DNA from: an uncultured Pseudomonas sp.
GTDB lineage: Bacteria; Pseudomonadota; Gammaproteobacteria; Pseudomonadales; Pseudomonadaceae
Length of the DNA: 51,477 nt
Reading direction: 5' to 3'
NCBI RefSeq assembly: GCF_946886105.1
Contig: NZ_CAMPHV010000041.1
Coordinates: 1 to 51,477, forward strand
Shown: piece by piece, positions 25,799 through 35,249 of the stretch
Layout: each line of letters starts with the position of its first letter
Numbering within the stretch: position 1 is the first letter of the stretch
Made by a program: the position numbers and the translations under genes
Notes under the pieces: generated by a model
Database searches by the model: none
The model's input: the letters and a program-made list of their open reading frames with translations, nothing else
Told to the model about the DNA's origin: nothing

Positions 25799-26801
25799 AT
25801 GCCGACGTTAAACCGCAGTGATGCCCAGCAGCGCGCCGACGATATCGGCGTATTCAACCGTGAGCTTGCGCGCCTTGAGGCGGAGCAGGTGTTGCAGTTG
25901 AGCGAACCGCAGCGCGCCAGCCTGCATCGTCATCAGCAGCAGTTGCTGCAGGGTTATCTCGCCGCTGGCGTTGGCGGCCAGTGTGTTCTTTCTCTTCTAT
26001 CAGTTCTGGGGGCTGTTCGGTGAGGTCAGTCAGGTGGCGATTCTGCTCGCGGCCAGCGTCTCGTCGTTCTGCCTGGCGCTTTGGGTGCAGGGCCGCGACA
26101 GTTCGGGTTATTTCAGCAAGCTGGCGGCGTTGGTAGCCTTCACGTGTTTTGTGTTGAACATCGTGATGCTCGGGCAGATATTCAATATCACCCCTTCCGA
26201 CAAGGCCCTGCTGCCCTGGGCGGCTTATGCGCTGTTGCTGGCCTATGTTTGCGGTGCGCGGGTGTTGTTGGCCGCCGGCATCCTCTGCCTGCTGGCCTTT
26301 ATCGCCGCACGTGTGGGCACCTGGGACGGGATCTATTGGCTCGGTTTTGGGCAGCGCCCGGAGAACTTTTTCCCTGCGGCGTTGCTGATTTTCGCCGTGC
26401 CGCTATTGATCGACCAGCGTCGCTTCGATGGTTTCAGTGTGATCTACCGGGTGTTCGGCCTGCTGGCGTTGTTTCTGCCCATGCTGGTGCTGGCGCACTG
26501 GGGTGCGGGTAGTTATTTCGATTACCCGAGAGGCCGTATCGAAGCCGCTTACCAACTGCTCGGCTTTGGCGTTGCGGCGGCGGTCATCTGGCTCGGCGTG
26601 CGCCGCGACTGGCCGGATGTGGTGAATACCGGGCTGACCTTCTTTGTGATCTTTCTCTATACCAAGCTGTTCGACTGGTGGTGGGAGAGCATGCCCAAGT
26701 ACCTGTTCTTCCTGGTGCTGGGGCTGACCGCGGTGTTGATCCTGCTGATATTGCGTCGCCTACGCAGTGGCCATGGCCTGTTCGGAGGTAGCGCCCAATG
26801 A
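25799..26801 (+). pseudogene. DUF2157 membrane protein gene, frameshifted
   Basis: The start (PTLNRSDAQQRADDIGVFNRE from ATG 25799) reads in one frame to about 25975. The rest, a run of about eight membrane segments from VFFLFYQFWGLFGEV to the stop at 26801, is in the next frame. Joined, they give one protein of the DUF2157 layout: a cytoplasmic helical N-terminus, then membrane helices. The first frame goes on to a stop after a short nonsense tail. A one-base change near 25950-25980 explains this; either a real mutation or a sequencing error. The downstream gene overlaps its stop by four bases, as in an intact operon. Confidence 0.75.
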
Positions 26802-27646
26802 ACTGGACACGCACCCATTCCCTCGTCTCGGGCCTTGGCCTGATTGTGCTGATCAACGCCATTGCCCTCGCCGGCGTCGCCTGGAACCGCAGCGAACCCG
26901 CCGACAGCCGCTTGCCGCTGTCCGAGCGCGAGCTGAGCGACAGCTACTCCTACTGGCGCTGGCGCAATGAAAACAATGGCATCGCCCTGCGCCTGGACTA
27001 TCGCTGGCCACGCAGCGAGGCAGACGACAATAGCTATATCCGCCTTAACGCCGCAAAGATGGCCGAACTGGGTTTCAGCGTGCCAAGCGAGTTGAACGAA
27101 GAAAGCGTGGAGCGTTATCGACGCCAACTGGATCGCGACGCCTTGTTGGTGCTGGAGCTCGATGGCCCGAGCTACCAGCGCGAACTAAAACTGGCACAAG
27201 AGCACTACGAAACCAGCAACCAACTGTATGAGCTGGCACCAACGAACGAAAAACTCCAGCGCGAACGAGAAGACGCCCGAAAGGCGTTGGAGCACGAACG
27301 ACATAGCGCCAGTCGCCTATTCATCGTCGATGCCGGGCTGGATCTGCACAGCCTGCGCACGCGTTACCCGGACCGCCAACGCTACGCCATTTTGCGCGGC
27401 AAGGTGCGCGTGTACTCCCACAAAGGAAAAGGCTGGCGCTGGCAGATAGGCGGCCATGCCGACATCCCAGGGGCTCGCAGCATCCAACTGCCACAACGCT
27501 GGCATGCCACATTCGACAACCTACCGCGGCGCCAAGAACAACCCGATCGCCCCTATGCGCGCCAAGGCAAAGTGTTCAGCGCTGAAGTCGCCTTTGGAAA
27601 ACGCTTGGAGCCTTGGTTTGTCCAGTTGCAAGCGAGGCAGCCATAG
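26798..27646 (+). CDS. DUF4824-like membrane-anchored protein
   Basis: 282 aa with one N-terminal membrane segment (SLVSGLGLIVLINAIALAGVAW, about 8-29 in pieces). A long extracytoplasmic part follows with YRWPRSEADDNSYIRLNAAKM, a coiled-coil-like helix near 125-170, and a beta-rich end. From memory this resembles DUF4824, often found after DUF2157 genes. The ATGA overlap with the upstream gene implies one operon, so the frameshift upstream may also lower expression of this gene. Function unknown; a two-protein envelope complex is likely. Confidence 0.75.
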   Translation: MNWTRTHSLVSGLGLIVLINAIALAGVAWNRSEPADSRLPLSERELSDSYSYWRWRNENNGIALRLDYRWPRSEADDNSYIRLNAAKMAELGFSVPSELNEESVERYRRQLDRDALLVLELDGPSYQRELKLAQEHYETSNQLYELAPTNEKLQREREDARKALEHERHSASRLFIVDAGLDLHSLRTRYPDRQRYAILRGKVRVYSHKGKGWRWQIGGHADIPGARSIQLPQRWHATFDNLPRRQEQPDRPYARQGKVFSAEVAFGKRLEPWFVQLQARQP

Positions 27647-27667
27647 CCGTGTCTGGCTGACACGGCT
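27645..27667 (+). other. Perfect hairpin at the end of the DUF4824-like gene
   Basis: AGCCGTGTC and GACACGGCT form a nine-pair stem around TGGCT, overlapping the TAG stop codon of the gene. No T run follows, so it is at best a Rho-assisted end or a 3' protective structure. The 185 bp up to the next gene contain nothing else I can name. Confidence 0.5.
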
Positions 27668-27830
27668 ATGGCTGCCGCGATGCCCGGTGAACGATGACGG
27701 CGCGGCCGGTGTGCTGAGCAGCTCGCTAACCGGCACCTGCACGGCGGTAGCCCAGTGGCATGTCTGCCACTTAGCCGCTTGCGTATGTAACGAGGTAGAT
27801 TGCCGCTCAGCATCAGAGAGTACCGAATAG

Positions 27831-28391
27831 TTACTCAGTAGCAATCGTCAGCCAAGGCCAGCGCACTTGATAACTTTGGGCTTTCTGCAGGAAGAGATCG
27901 GGTTGGGCGTTATTAGGATTCATGCGCAGAATGCCTGCGCCCAGCTCCTGCAACCCAAAAGGGGCGTAGAGCTCCCCGCTGGCTACATCGATACCGATAC
28001 ACGTACAGGCGACCAGATAGCGGTCGATACCATCACGAGCGGATGTGAGCCGTGGGTAAGCAGCCCCGAAGTGCTGCTCGTACCAGAGATGAACACGCGC
28101 CTGGTTTTTCACTTCCACGATAACGCCCAGGTCATCCGTCAGTCGTTTCACCCGCTGGATAACAGCATCCTCCGCCGCCCATGACAAATCCTCATCGAAG
28201 TAGAAAACGTCGTAGTCCTTGATGCCCCAGGATGCTGGACAGTACGAATGGCGGTTCCAGATGGATTGGAAGAGGCAACCAGCGGTCAGCAGACACTGGC
28301 TCAAACCGAGGGCCGGCAGCCGGGAAACCAGCTCGGCATTTACAGGATTGAGCATGGCCTCATCGACCAATGCCCGAGGGGTTAACAGCAT
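27831..28391 (-). CDS. Nucleotidyltransferase-family protein (DUF925/NTP_transf type)
   Basis: The 186-aa product has LTAGCLFQSIWNR, then WGIKDYDVFYFDEDLSWAAED, which gives the paired acidic residues (KDYDVFYFD) of a pol-beta-like nucleotidyltransferase of the DUF925 type. RVHLWYEQHFG and RYLVACTCIGI follow. No substrate is known for this family. I chose ATG 28391, which has AGGGAG about nine bases upstream; the frame is open further but the extra residues are Arg-rich and look non-coding. It stands alone on the minus strand. Confidence 0.8.
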   Translation of the reverse strand: MLLTPRALVDEAMLNPVNAELVSRLPALGLSQCLLTAGCLFQSIWNRHSYCPASWGIKDYDVFYFDEDLSWAAEDAVIQRVKRLTDDLGVIVEVKNQARVHLWYEQHFGAAYPRLTSARDGIDRYLVACTCIGIDVASGELYAPFGLQELGAGILRMNPNNAQPDLFLQKAQSYQVRWPWLTIATE

Positions 28392-28545
28392 TGCGCGACG
28401 CTCCCTGCGTTTATGGAATCCAGGCTGTACTGGTCGAACGGTTCGTGACAGGCACAGAAGAGCCTCCCCTACAGCCGGGCGCAATGTATTACATCGTATC
28501 GACATGGGTAAATCCGGCCTGGAATGCAGCCCCCGGAAAAACGGC

Positions 28546-29295
28546 TCAGTCCCCCAACGGTGCCGCTCGGATCATTCGGGTGAACCCCAGGGCGGCCAGA
28601 AACGCCGTGCGGGATTTGGGATGCTGGTGCGCCTGCTGTTTTATCGCGGGAACCAGTTCGCTTTTGATGTCCAGCCGCGGGTAGCGCTCGAGGGTGGTTG
28701 CGATGGCGTTTGGGCCCAACTGGTGGATGCGCGCGCCTATCACGTCGAGAGCGGCGCCTTCGTGGAGCAAGTGTGCTTCGGCGCCCTGCCCCAGGCCGAC
28801 ACGTACGTTCAGGTGCAGGGAAATCGCCTCCGCCAACCGCTCGCTACGTTCCGCGTCCCAGCCCAATTGCGTGGCGAAGCGCTGGGCGGCTCGCGCGCCT
28901 TCGACGGCGAAGCAGACGCAGCCGGGCTCCTGACAGGAATGTGTGGCGGTCAACCCCAGGTCATGCAGGGCGCTGGCGACGAACAGCAGTTCGGCGTCGA
29001 AGCTGATGCGGTCGACCTGCGCGAGTAGCGCGGCCCAGACATAGGTGCGCAGGCAGTGGTTGAACAACCAGGGCGCGCTGAGCTGTTGGCAGTGTTCGCT
29101 GGCACGCAGCGCGTCGGGCGAATCCGGCAGGCGAATGGTCGTCAGGTCGATGCGCGCCGCCGCGCCATCGCCGAAGCCCAGTTGCCGACGCACGCGCTCA
29201 GGCAGTTGGCCGAGGCGCGTCAGCAGGACCTGGCCGATCAGGTGCAGGCGGTCCTGTCGGCGCAAGGCTCCATTGGTCTGCGCCGCCCAGTGCAA
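28546..29295 (-). CDS. HD-domain protein, putative phosphohydrolase
   Basis: About 249 aa. Metal-binding HD residues are visible: NHCLRTYVWAALLA (first His), FVASALHDLGLT (His-Asp), and later AISLHLNVRVG. The family hydrolyses phosphate esters, often of nucleotides; CVCFAVEGARAA fits plant-cyanamide-hydratase-like members. The start is uncertain: no ATG in frame is credible, and TTG 29295 gives a product beginning just after the MAPEG gene stop at 29313, without a clear ribosome site. It probably forms an operon with that MAPEG gene. Confidence 0.75.
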   Translation of the reverse strand: MHWAAQTNGALRRQDRLHLIGQVLLTRLGQLPERVRRQLGFGDGAAARIDLTTIRLPDSPDALRASEHCQQLSAPWLFNHCLRTYVWAALLAQVDRISFDAELLFVASALHDLGLTATHSCQEPGCVCFAVEGARAAQRFATQLGWDAERSERLAEAISLHLNVRVGLGQGAEAHLLHEGAALDVIGARIHQLGPNAIATTLERYPRLDIKSELVPAIKQQAHQHPKSRTAFLAALGFTRMIRAAPLGD

Positions 29296-29312
29296 GCTAC
29301 CGACATGACGAT

Positions 29313-29726
29313 TTATAGCAGGGCTCCGATCAAGTGGGCCGCCCACCAGGCCTGAATCGACCACAGGGCGAGAAAGAACAGGAAACGCAACTGCACCGCT
29401 GCAACGCTGGTGGAAAACAAATGCACCAGCGACTGGCCGACCCGCGCGGCCACGGCCCACAACGCCAGCGGCGCGGTGATCGCGGCGTTGCCGCTGGCTA
29501 CGGCGAGCAGGACCAGGCCGGCGAAAATCGGCAGGTTTTCATAGCAATTGGCATGGGCCCGGCAAAGGCGCGCGGAGAATGGCGAAACGTCTTCGCCGGA
29601 TACCGCAAAAGCATTGACCGCGCGCTTGCCAGCCAGCGCCACGCTGACCCGCAACAAGGCGATGCCGCCCAGCAGCAGGAGCGTCCAGGTCGCATACAGG
29701 AGCACGGCCAGTAGTGAGTGTTCCAT
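29313..29726 (-). CDS. MAPEG-family membrane protein
   Basis: The 137-aa product has four predicted membrane segments (LLAVLLYATWTLLLLGGIALL; NLPIFAGLVLLAVASG; ITAPLALWAVAARVGQSL; LRFLFFLALWSIQAWWA). It also has the MAPEG signature region RAHANCYENLPIF, where Asn and Glu are typical. Eukaryotic members act in eicosanoid and glutathione metabolism; bacterial roles are mostly unknown. ATG 29726 has AAGGA upstream. The gene is divergent from the GlxA-type regulator at 29853, which may control it. Confidence 0.85.
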   Translation of the reverse strand: MEHSLLAVLLYATWTLLLLGGIALLRVSVALAGKRAVNAFAVSGEDVSPFSARLCRAHANCYENLPIFAGLVLLAVASGNAAITAPLALWAVAARVGQSLVHLFSTSVAAVQLRFLFFLALWSIQAWWAAHLIGALL

Positions 29727-29852
29727 CGGTTTTTTCCTTTCAAGAAGAGTCACGCAGCTGGATTCTGCCCCGCTCAGGGCGCGAAAAATATCGGCAATAA
29801 CGAACAAAAACATGGCAATATCGCCAAAACCGACTGCCGTCCAACTCCGCCC

Positions 29853-30845
29853 ATGAGCCCTAAACGAATCACCCTCTTGGCTTACCCCGGCTGTATGGCC
29901 ATGGAGATTTTCAGCCTCTCCGACACCCTGTTGCTGGCCAATCGAATCACCCAGGCGCTGACCCCTGCGGCCCCACCGCTGTTCGAGGTGACGCTGGCCA
30001 GCCTCAAGGGCGCGCCAATCACCTGCGCTGGCGGTTTCTCCCTGGGCACCGAAAAAGCCAGGCGCAGTATGGATTTGCTGGTGGTACCCGGTTTGGATTT
30101 CGCTGACCGCCGAGGTTGTCTGGCACCGTTTCCGGGGTTGTCCCGGGAAGTGGCCTATATCGAGCGGATATTCGCCAAGGGCATCCCGGTGGCCTCGGTG
30201 TGCGTCGGTGCTTTTCTGCTCGGCGATGCCGGTTTGCTGGATGGGCGCCGGGCCACCACTTCATGGCTATTCGCCGCTGATCTGGCGCGGCGCTTCCCGG
30301 CGGCGAAGGTCGAGTCGACCGCGCTGCTGGTCGAAGATAGCGGCGTGTCGACCAGCGGCTCGTTCAGCGCCGCTTTCGACCTGGCGATGCAGCTGATCCG
30401 CCAGACCGCCAGCGCCGAGGTGGCACGCGCGGTGGCGCGAATGGCGCTGCTGGATCAGCGCGACAGCCAGGCCGGCTTCGTCGATACGCGCATGCTGGAA
30501 AAGCCACCGGCCAGCTTTTCCCAGGCCGTGCACGCCTGGTTGCGGCAGCGTTTGAGCGAACCCTATGACTTACAACGGCTGGCCGCGGCTTTTCATATCA
30601 GCGGCCGCACCCTGCTCCGGCGGGTCAAGGAGGAAACCGGCGAATCGCCGCTGGCCTACCTGCAAGGCGCGCGCATCGGTCAGGCCAAAATTCTCTTGGA
30701 GTCGACGGGTTTGAGCGTTGCCCAGGTGACCGAGCGGGTCGGTTATCAGGACGTGGGCACCTTCAGCAGGCTGTTCAAGCGCCTGGTCAAACAGTCGCCG
30801 GCGGAGTACCGGCGGCGTTTTCGCGGGCGCCAGGTGCAGCGTTGA
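29853..30845 (+). CDS. GlxA-family AraC-type transcriptional regulator
   Basis: 330 aa. The N-terminal half is a DJ-1/PfpI-like class I glutamine-amidotransferase fold (ITLLAYPGCMAMEIFSLSD; LLVVPGLDF; VASVCVGAFLLGDAGLLDG with the nucleophile-elbow Cys). The C-terminal 100 residues hold two AraC helix-turn-helix motifs (DLQRLAAAFHISGRTLLRR and SVAQVTERVGYQDVGTFSR). Such regulators sense small amines or amides and activate neighbours. The 126-bp gap to the divergent MAPEG gene should hold both promoters. ATG 29853 gives a product that starts directly with the conserved fold. Confidence 0.9.
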   Translation: MSPKRITLLAYPGCMAMEIFSLSDTLLLANRITQALTPAAPPLFEVTLASLKGAPITCAGGFSLGTEKARRSMDLLVVPGLDFADRRGCLAPFPGLSREVAYIERIFAKGIPVASVCVGAFLLGDAGLLDGRRATTSWLFAADLARRFPAAKVESTALLVEDSGVSTSGSFSAAFDLAMQLIRQTASAEVARAVARMALLDQRDSQAGFVDTRMLEKPPASFSQAVHAWLRQRLSEPYDLQRLAAAFHISGRTLLRRVKEETGESPLAYLQGARIGQAKILLESTGLSVAQVTERVGYQDVGTFSRLFKRLVKQSPAEYRRRFRGRQVQR

Positions 30846-30974
30846 AAATACCGGTCGCGGCTGTCGGGCACACTGGCGATGTCCGATAGAGCCGCTTCGG
30901 AACATCCCCTGGCGTTGGCGTCTCTAAATGAAATGTCATCCGCCGCCATACATATCTGCCGAAGGAGCATCGCG

Positions 30975-31124
30975 ATGAGTATTTATCCGCAAGGCACTCA
31001 GGATCCGGAACAGGAGCCGGAATCGGACCCGATCAATGATCCGGGCAATGAAGATCCGGGCTCGGAGATAGAGCCGGATATGTACCGGCCGACGCGCAAG
31101 GAGCCGGAAGAGCCGGACGAATAG
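30975..31124 (+). CDS. Small acidic protein, 49 aa
   Basis: A strong ribosome site (AAGGAG, eight bases before the ATG) precedes a 49-codon frame. Its product is almost only Asp, Glu, Pro, Gly and Asn (DPEQEPESDPINDPGNEDPG). It has no membrane segment and is likely disordered. A second acidic, disordered protein lies at 35250. Function unknown. After it, 31125-31240 holds only a hairpin repeat of the CCCTCTCCC type (31177-31198). Confidence 0.65.
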   Translation: MSIYPQGTQDPEQEPESDPINDPGNEDPGSEIEPDMYRPTRKEPEEPDE

Positions 31125-31240
31125 ATAGAACCGTATTTGTAATCGCCGGAGAGAAGCTCGCGCTCTCCTACCCAGGCCCTCTCCCAGAGGGAGAAGGGGC
31201 AGTTCGCGGTGAGCGAAAATCTGCTTACTGCCCTGTATCT

Positions 31241-32149
31241 TTATTTGCTGCGCTGGGCCAACTGCGTACCGAGCAGCAGGCCAGCGAGGATCAATGCACC
31301 GCCGAGCCAATGGTAAGCCTGCAGCCCCTCGTCCAATAGCAGCCAACCGAGCACGGCGGTAAACACCGGCATCAGGTAGTTGCTGAGTGCCGCCTTGGCC
31401 GCGCCGAGTACGCGAATGCCGTGGTTCCAGGCGAGATAGGCGACCAGCGAGGCGAACACCGCGGTGTAGCCGATGGCGCCGAGAGTGGCCGGGGTCATGG
31501 CGAAGGTGGCGCCCTGGGCCAGTTCGTAGAGATAGAACGGCAGCACCATGGGGACGCCGAGCAACACCAATACGGCGAGCAACGAGAACGCCGGTATCGG
31601 CAGCAAGTAGCTGGCCCAACGCCTGAGCAGCAGCGAGTACAGCGCCCAGTCGGCTACGGCCAGGAGCATGATCAGGTCGCCGCGGTTGAACGACAGCGTG
31701 GCCAGTTTCGCCCAGCTGCCCTGGCCGATCAGGATCGACAAGCCCAGCGCGGCCAACCCCAGCCCCCACCAGGCACGCCGCGGCGGCCATTCGCCAAGCA
31801 GCAGGCCGGCGCCGATAAAGATCATCAGCGGCAGGCAGGTGTTGACCAGGGTGATATTGATTGCCGCAGTGGTTTGCGCGGCGCTGTAGAGCAGCGAGTT
31901 GTAGCCGGCGATGCCCAGCGCGCCGAGCACCAGCAAGCGCCAGCCGGCGCGCCGCACGGCTGCGCGATGGCGCCACAGCGGTAACGCGGCGAACGGCAGC
32001 AACAAGGCCAGGGCCAACATCCAGCGCCAGAATGACAGGGCGAACGGCGGTATTTCCCCGGCGAACGCCCGTGCGACCAGGGCGTTGCCCGCCCAGCACA
32101 GCACCGCCAACAGCAGCCCAAGGGCGGCGAGCGTACGCGAGCTGGTCAC
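31241..32149 (-). CDS. EamA/DMT-family transporter
   Basis: The 302-aa product has ten membrane segments in two EamA halves: the first from LAALGLLLAVLCWAGNALVAR, the second from LIMLLAVADWALYSLLLRRW. The ...LDEGLQAYHWLGGALILAG pattern near the end is typical. It should export or import a small metabolite such as an amino acid; the substrate cannot be read. I chose GTG 32149, two bases after the carbonic anhydrase stop, because it places the start right before the first helix. The longer frame only runs through the carbonic anhydrase gene. Confidence 0.88.
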   Translation of the reverse strand: MTSSRTLAALGLLLAVLCWAGNALVARAFAGEIPPFALSFWRWMLALALLLPFAALPLWRHRAAVRRAGWRLLVLGALGIAGYNSLLYSAAQTTAAINITLVNTCLPLMIFIGAGLLLGEWPPRRAWWGLGLAALGLSILIGQGSWAKLATLSFNRGDLIMLLAVADWALYSLLLRRWASYLLPIPAFSLLAVLVLLGVPMVLPFYLYELAQGATFAMTPATLGAIGYTAVFASLVAYLAWNHGIRVLGAAKAALSNYLMPVFTAVLGWLLLDEGLQAYHWLGGALILAGLLLGTQLAQRSK

Positions 32150-32151
32150 CC

Positions 32152-32796
32152 TCAGCTCTGGCCGAGCGGGCGCAGGCGGTATTGCGGCGGTAATTGTTCC
32201 AAGCTGCTGACGGTGACGTTGAGGTTCTTCCAGCGGCCATCCTTGATGCCGTAGATGCAGCCGTGAACCGACAGCGGTTGGCCGCGATGCCAGGCGTTCT
32301 GCACGATGGTGGTGTGGCTGACGTTGGCCACCTGCTGGATCACATTGAGCTCGCACATGCGGTCGACCCGTGCATCCTCGGTCGGCAGTTGCGCCAGGTG
32401 CTCGCGGTGCTCGTAATAGAGGTCGCGGATGCTGCGCAGCCAGCCGTCGATCAAGCCGAACTGGGCATCCTGCATCGAGGCGCGCACGCCGCCGCAGCCG
32501 TAGTGGCCGGTGACCAGGATATGTTTGACCTTGAGCACGTCGACCGCGTACTGGATCACCGACAAGCAATTGAGGTCGGTGTGCAGCACCACGTTGGCGA
32601 CGTTGCGGTGGACGAACAGATCGCCCGGCAACAGACCGACGATCTCGTTGGCCGGCACGCGCGCATCGGAGCAGCCGATCCACAGGTATTCGGGGACTTG
32701 CTGGCGGGCCAGTTTGGCAAAGAAATCCGGATCTTCTTCGATGATCGAGGCGGCCCAGCGTTCGTTGTTATCAAACAGCTGTTTCAGATCGCTCAT
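32152..32796 (-). CDS. can: Beta-class carbonic anhydrase
   Basis: The enzyme interconverts CO2 and bicarbonate in the cytosol. The 214-aa product carries the zinc ligands Cys42 (WIGCSDARVP), His98 and Cys101 (VTGHYGCGG) and the Asp44-Arg46 dyad, like E. coli Can. It lies upstream of the EamA gene with a two-base gap, so the two are probably one transcript. Its promoter should lie in the 81 bp between it and otsA. Confidence 0.95.
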   Translation of the reverse strand: MSDLKQLFDNNERWAASIIEEDPDFFAKLARQQVPEYLWIGCSDARVPANEIVGLLPGDLFVHRNVANVVLHTDLNCLSVIQYAVDVLKVKHILVTGHYGCGGVRASMQDAQFGLIDGWLRSIRDLYYEHREHLAQLPTEDARVDRMCELNVIQQVANVSHTTIVQNAWHRGQPLSVHGCIYGIKDGRWKNLNVTVSSLEQLPPQYRLRPLGQS

Positions 32797-32877
32797 GCTT
32801 GTTCACTCTCCTGTCTGGTGCCGCACATTAAAAAGCGGGCACGGCTTTGACAAGAGCCAGTGGCGAGCGAGTCACCT

Positions 32878-34284
32878 TCAAACGGCGCGAATTGCTCTCT
32901 CCACGCGCACGGTACGCGCACTCGGGCCACGCAGGTCGCGTATAAAACTGTCGCGCCAGGCATTCAGATCGGCCCGACGGATCGCCCGCATCATGCTCTC
33001 GTATCGCTCCTTGCGTTCGGCCAAGGGCATGCGCAGGGCGCGGTCGAGCGCTTCGGCCATGCCGATGATGTCGTACGGATTGACGATCAACGCGGCGCTC
33101 AGTTCATGGGCCGCGCCGGCGAAGCGCGAGAGCACCAACACACCTGGGTTCTCCGGGTTCTGCGCCGCCACGTATTCCTTGGCGACCAGATTCATACCGT
33201 CGCGCAGCGGCGTGACCAAACCGACGCTAGCCGCGCGGAACAAGCCCATCAGCACGCGCCGCTCGTGGCTGCGATTCAGATAATGCAGGGGCATCCAATC
33301 CAGCTCGGCATAGCGGCCGTTGATATGCCCGGCGTGGGTTTCCAACTGCTGGCGCAGAGTTTGGTAGGTCTTCACGTCCGAGCGCGAGGTCGGCGCGATC
33401 TGCACGAACTGCACGTTGCGCCGATGCTCCGGGAAGCGCTGCAGCAGTTCGTCGTAGGCGCAGAAGCGTTCGATCAGGCCCTTGGAGTAATCCAAGCGGT
33501 CGACGCTGATGATGGTCTGGCAGGGTTCGCCCACGGCATTGCAGCCGATCAGATTGCGCCGGCCTTTGTAGCGGCTGGCGGTTTGCTGGATCTCGTCGGG
33601 CATCACGCTGATCGGATAGACCTTGGCGCGAAAATTATGACCGTAGGCGGTCATGCTGCCGTCGTTGCCGACCAGGCCGCGTACCTCGCGGCGGATGTAA
33701 TCCTCGAAGGCTTGGCGGTCCACCTCGGTCTGAAAACCGATCAGGTCGTAGGCGCACAGGGTCTTGAACAGTTCGTTGTGCGGCGGAATGGCGGTGAGTA
33801 TCTCCGGCGCGGGGAAAGGAATGTGCAGGAAGAAACCGATGCGGTTGCGGATGCCCAGCCGGCGGCATTCTTCGGCGAAGGGGATCAGGTGATAGTCGTG
33901 CACCCAGATCACGTCGTCCGGGAGTAACAGGGGTTGCAGCTGCTCGGCGAACATACGGTTGACCTGGCAATAGCCTTCGTATTCTTCGCGGCGATAACGC
34001 GCCAGGTCGATGCGGTAGTGGAAGATCGGCCACAGCGTGGCATTGGCGAAGCCGCGGTAGTACATGTCGTAATGGCGCTTGGACAGGCCACGCGTCGCAT
34101 AGGTGATGTTGCCGTGGGTTTCCTGTTGCAGCTCGGCGGAGCCGCTCACCTCGCCGTTCCAGCCGAACCAGATGCCGCCGCATGCGCGCAAGGCATCGTA
34201 AACCCCTATCGCCAAACCGCCGGCCGCGGCCTTGCCCTCTTTGATCGGCGCGACGCGGTTGGATACCACCACCAGTCGGCTCAT
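32878..34284 (-). CDS. otsA: Trehalose-6-phosphate synthase
   Basis: GT20 glycosyltransferase joining UDP-glucose and glucose-6-phosphate. The 468-aa product has VVVSNRVAPIKEGKAAAGGLA at the N-terminus (substrate loop), WVHDYHLIPFAEECRRLG (about 128-145), SVDRLDYSKGLIERF (about 260-275) and DGMNLVAKEYVAAQ near 364-377, where the UDP-sugar binds. It lies 11 bases after otsB, so the pair makes trehalose as an osmotic and desiccation protectant. Confidence 0.96.
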   Translation of the reverse strand: MSRLVVVSNRVAPIKEGKAAAGGLAIGVYDALRACGGIWFGWNGEVSGSAELQQETHGNITYATRGLSKRHYDMYYRGFANATLWPIFHYRIDLARYRREEYEGYCQVNRMFAEQLQPLLLPDDVIWVHDYHLIPFAEECRRLGIRNRIGFFLHIPFPAPEILTAIPPHNELFKTLCAYDLIGFQTEVDRQAFEDYIRREVRGLVGNDGSMTAYGHNFRAKVYPISVMPDEIQQTASRYKGRRNLIGCNAVGEPCQTIISVDRLDYSKGLIERFCAYDELLQRFPEHRRNVQFVQIAPTSRSDVKTYQTLRQQLETHAGHINGRYAELDWMPLHYLNRSHERRVLMGLFRAASVGLVTPLRDGMNLVAKEYVAAQNPENPGVLVLSRFAGAAHELSAALIVNPYDIIGMAEALDRALRMPLAERKERYESMMRAIRRADLNAWRDSFIRDLRGPSARTVRVERAIRAV

Positions 34285-34295
34285 CGGCTTTCTCC

Positions 34296-35069
34296 TCAGT
34301 CGCGGTTGTCGTTAAACCTCAGGTCCTGGCCCTGCATGGCCAGGACCGCGGCAAGCCAGGTGCCGACCGCGCTGACCGACGCCAGGCGCTCCTGCGCGGC
34401 GCTTTGCCCCTCGCCCACCTTGATCGACAGCCCGCCTATGGCGTTGACCGCGGCAAACCCCGCCTCGTCGGTCAGGTCGTCGCCAAGAAACACCGGCATA
34501 CGCTGGTTGAACGGCGGCTCTTGCATAAAGCGGCGAATCACCTCGCCCTTGCTCGCCCCCTTGGGCTTGAGTTCGAACACACACTTGCCGGGTTGCAAAG
34601 CCAACACATCCGGGTAGCGCGCGACGAATTCGTCGGCCAATGCGCGGGCGACCTCGGCCAGCTCCGGCGCCTGGCGAAAATGCAGGGCGAAGGACACGCC
34701 TTTGTTTTCCAGCAACAAAGCCGGATAAGGCGTGCAGGCCGCGGTCAATTCGCGTTCTATCCGTTCGAGCTGAGCATGATCGAGCGGCAACTGCAGCACC
34801 TCGCCTTGCGCGGTGCGCCGCTCGACGCCGTGCACACCTGCACAAGGCAGGCGCAGTGGATCGAGGAATTCGTCGAGCTGGGCCAGCGGCCGGCCGGAAA
34901 TGACCGCCACCGGACAGTGTGCGGAGAGCCGATCGAGCGATGCGTGCAGCGCACCGGAAATGAACACCAATTCCGGCCTGGGCTGGATCTCAGCCAAGGT
35001 TCCATCGAAGTCGAAGAAAAACGCACAACGACCGAGGTCCAACAGCGGGCTTGGGTAATGTTCGTTCAT
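34296..35069 (-). CDS. otsB: Trehalose-6-phosphate phosphatase
   Basis: HAD-type phosphatase that removes the phosphate from trehalose-6-phosphate. The 257-aa product has the HAD nucleophile motif FFDFDGTLAEI (Asp20, Asp22), VAVISGRPLAQLDEFL, GVHGVERR and the final motif FLGDDLTDEAGF. I chose ATG 35069, which places the HAD motif at the usual distance from the start. otsA follows 11 bases later. The unit is divergent from the acidic-protein gene at 35250. Confidence 0.95.
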   Translation of the reverse strand: MNEHYPSPLLDLGRCAFFFDFDGTLAEIQPRPELVFISGALHASLDRLSAHCPVAVISGRPLAQLDEFLDPLRLPCAGVHGVERRTAQGEVLQLPLDHAQLERIERELTAACTPYPALLLENKGVSFALHFRQAPELAEVARALADEFVARYPDVLALQPGKCVFELKPKGASKGEVIRRFMQEPPFNQRMPVFLGDDLTDEAGFAAVNAIGGLSIKVGEGQSAAQERLASVSAVGTWLAAVLAMQGQDLRFNDNRD

Positions 35070-35249
35070 GCTGCGTAGGACTCGCGGATATTCGTCGGTG
35101 TTCCTCCTAAATTGCGCACCGAATACCCGGCTGGGGCGCTGAGCGCCGGGTTTTATCGAGCTATCGCCCGCCACGCTTATCGTCGCGGCTGAATTATTGC
35201 GCCCCCGCGCCGGTCACACGCGATAACGGCGAGATTTCAGGAGGTAGCC

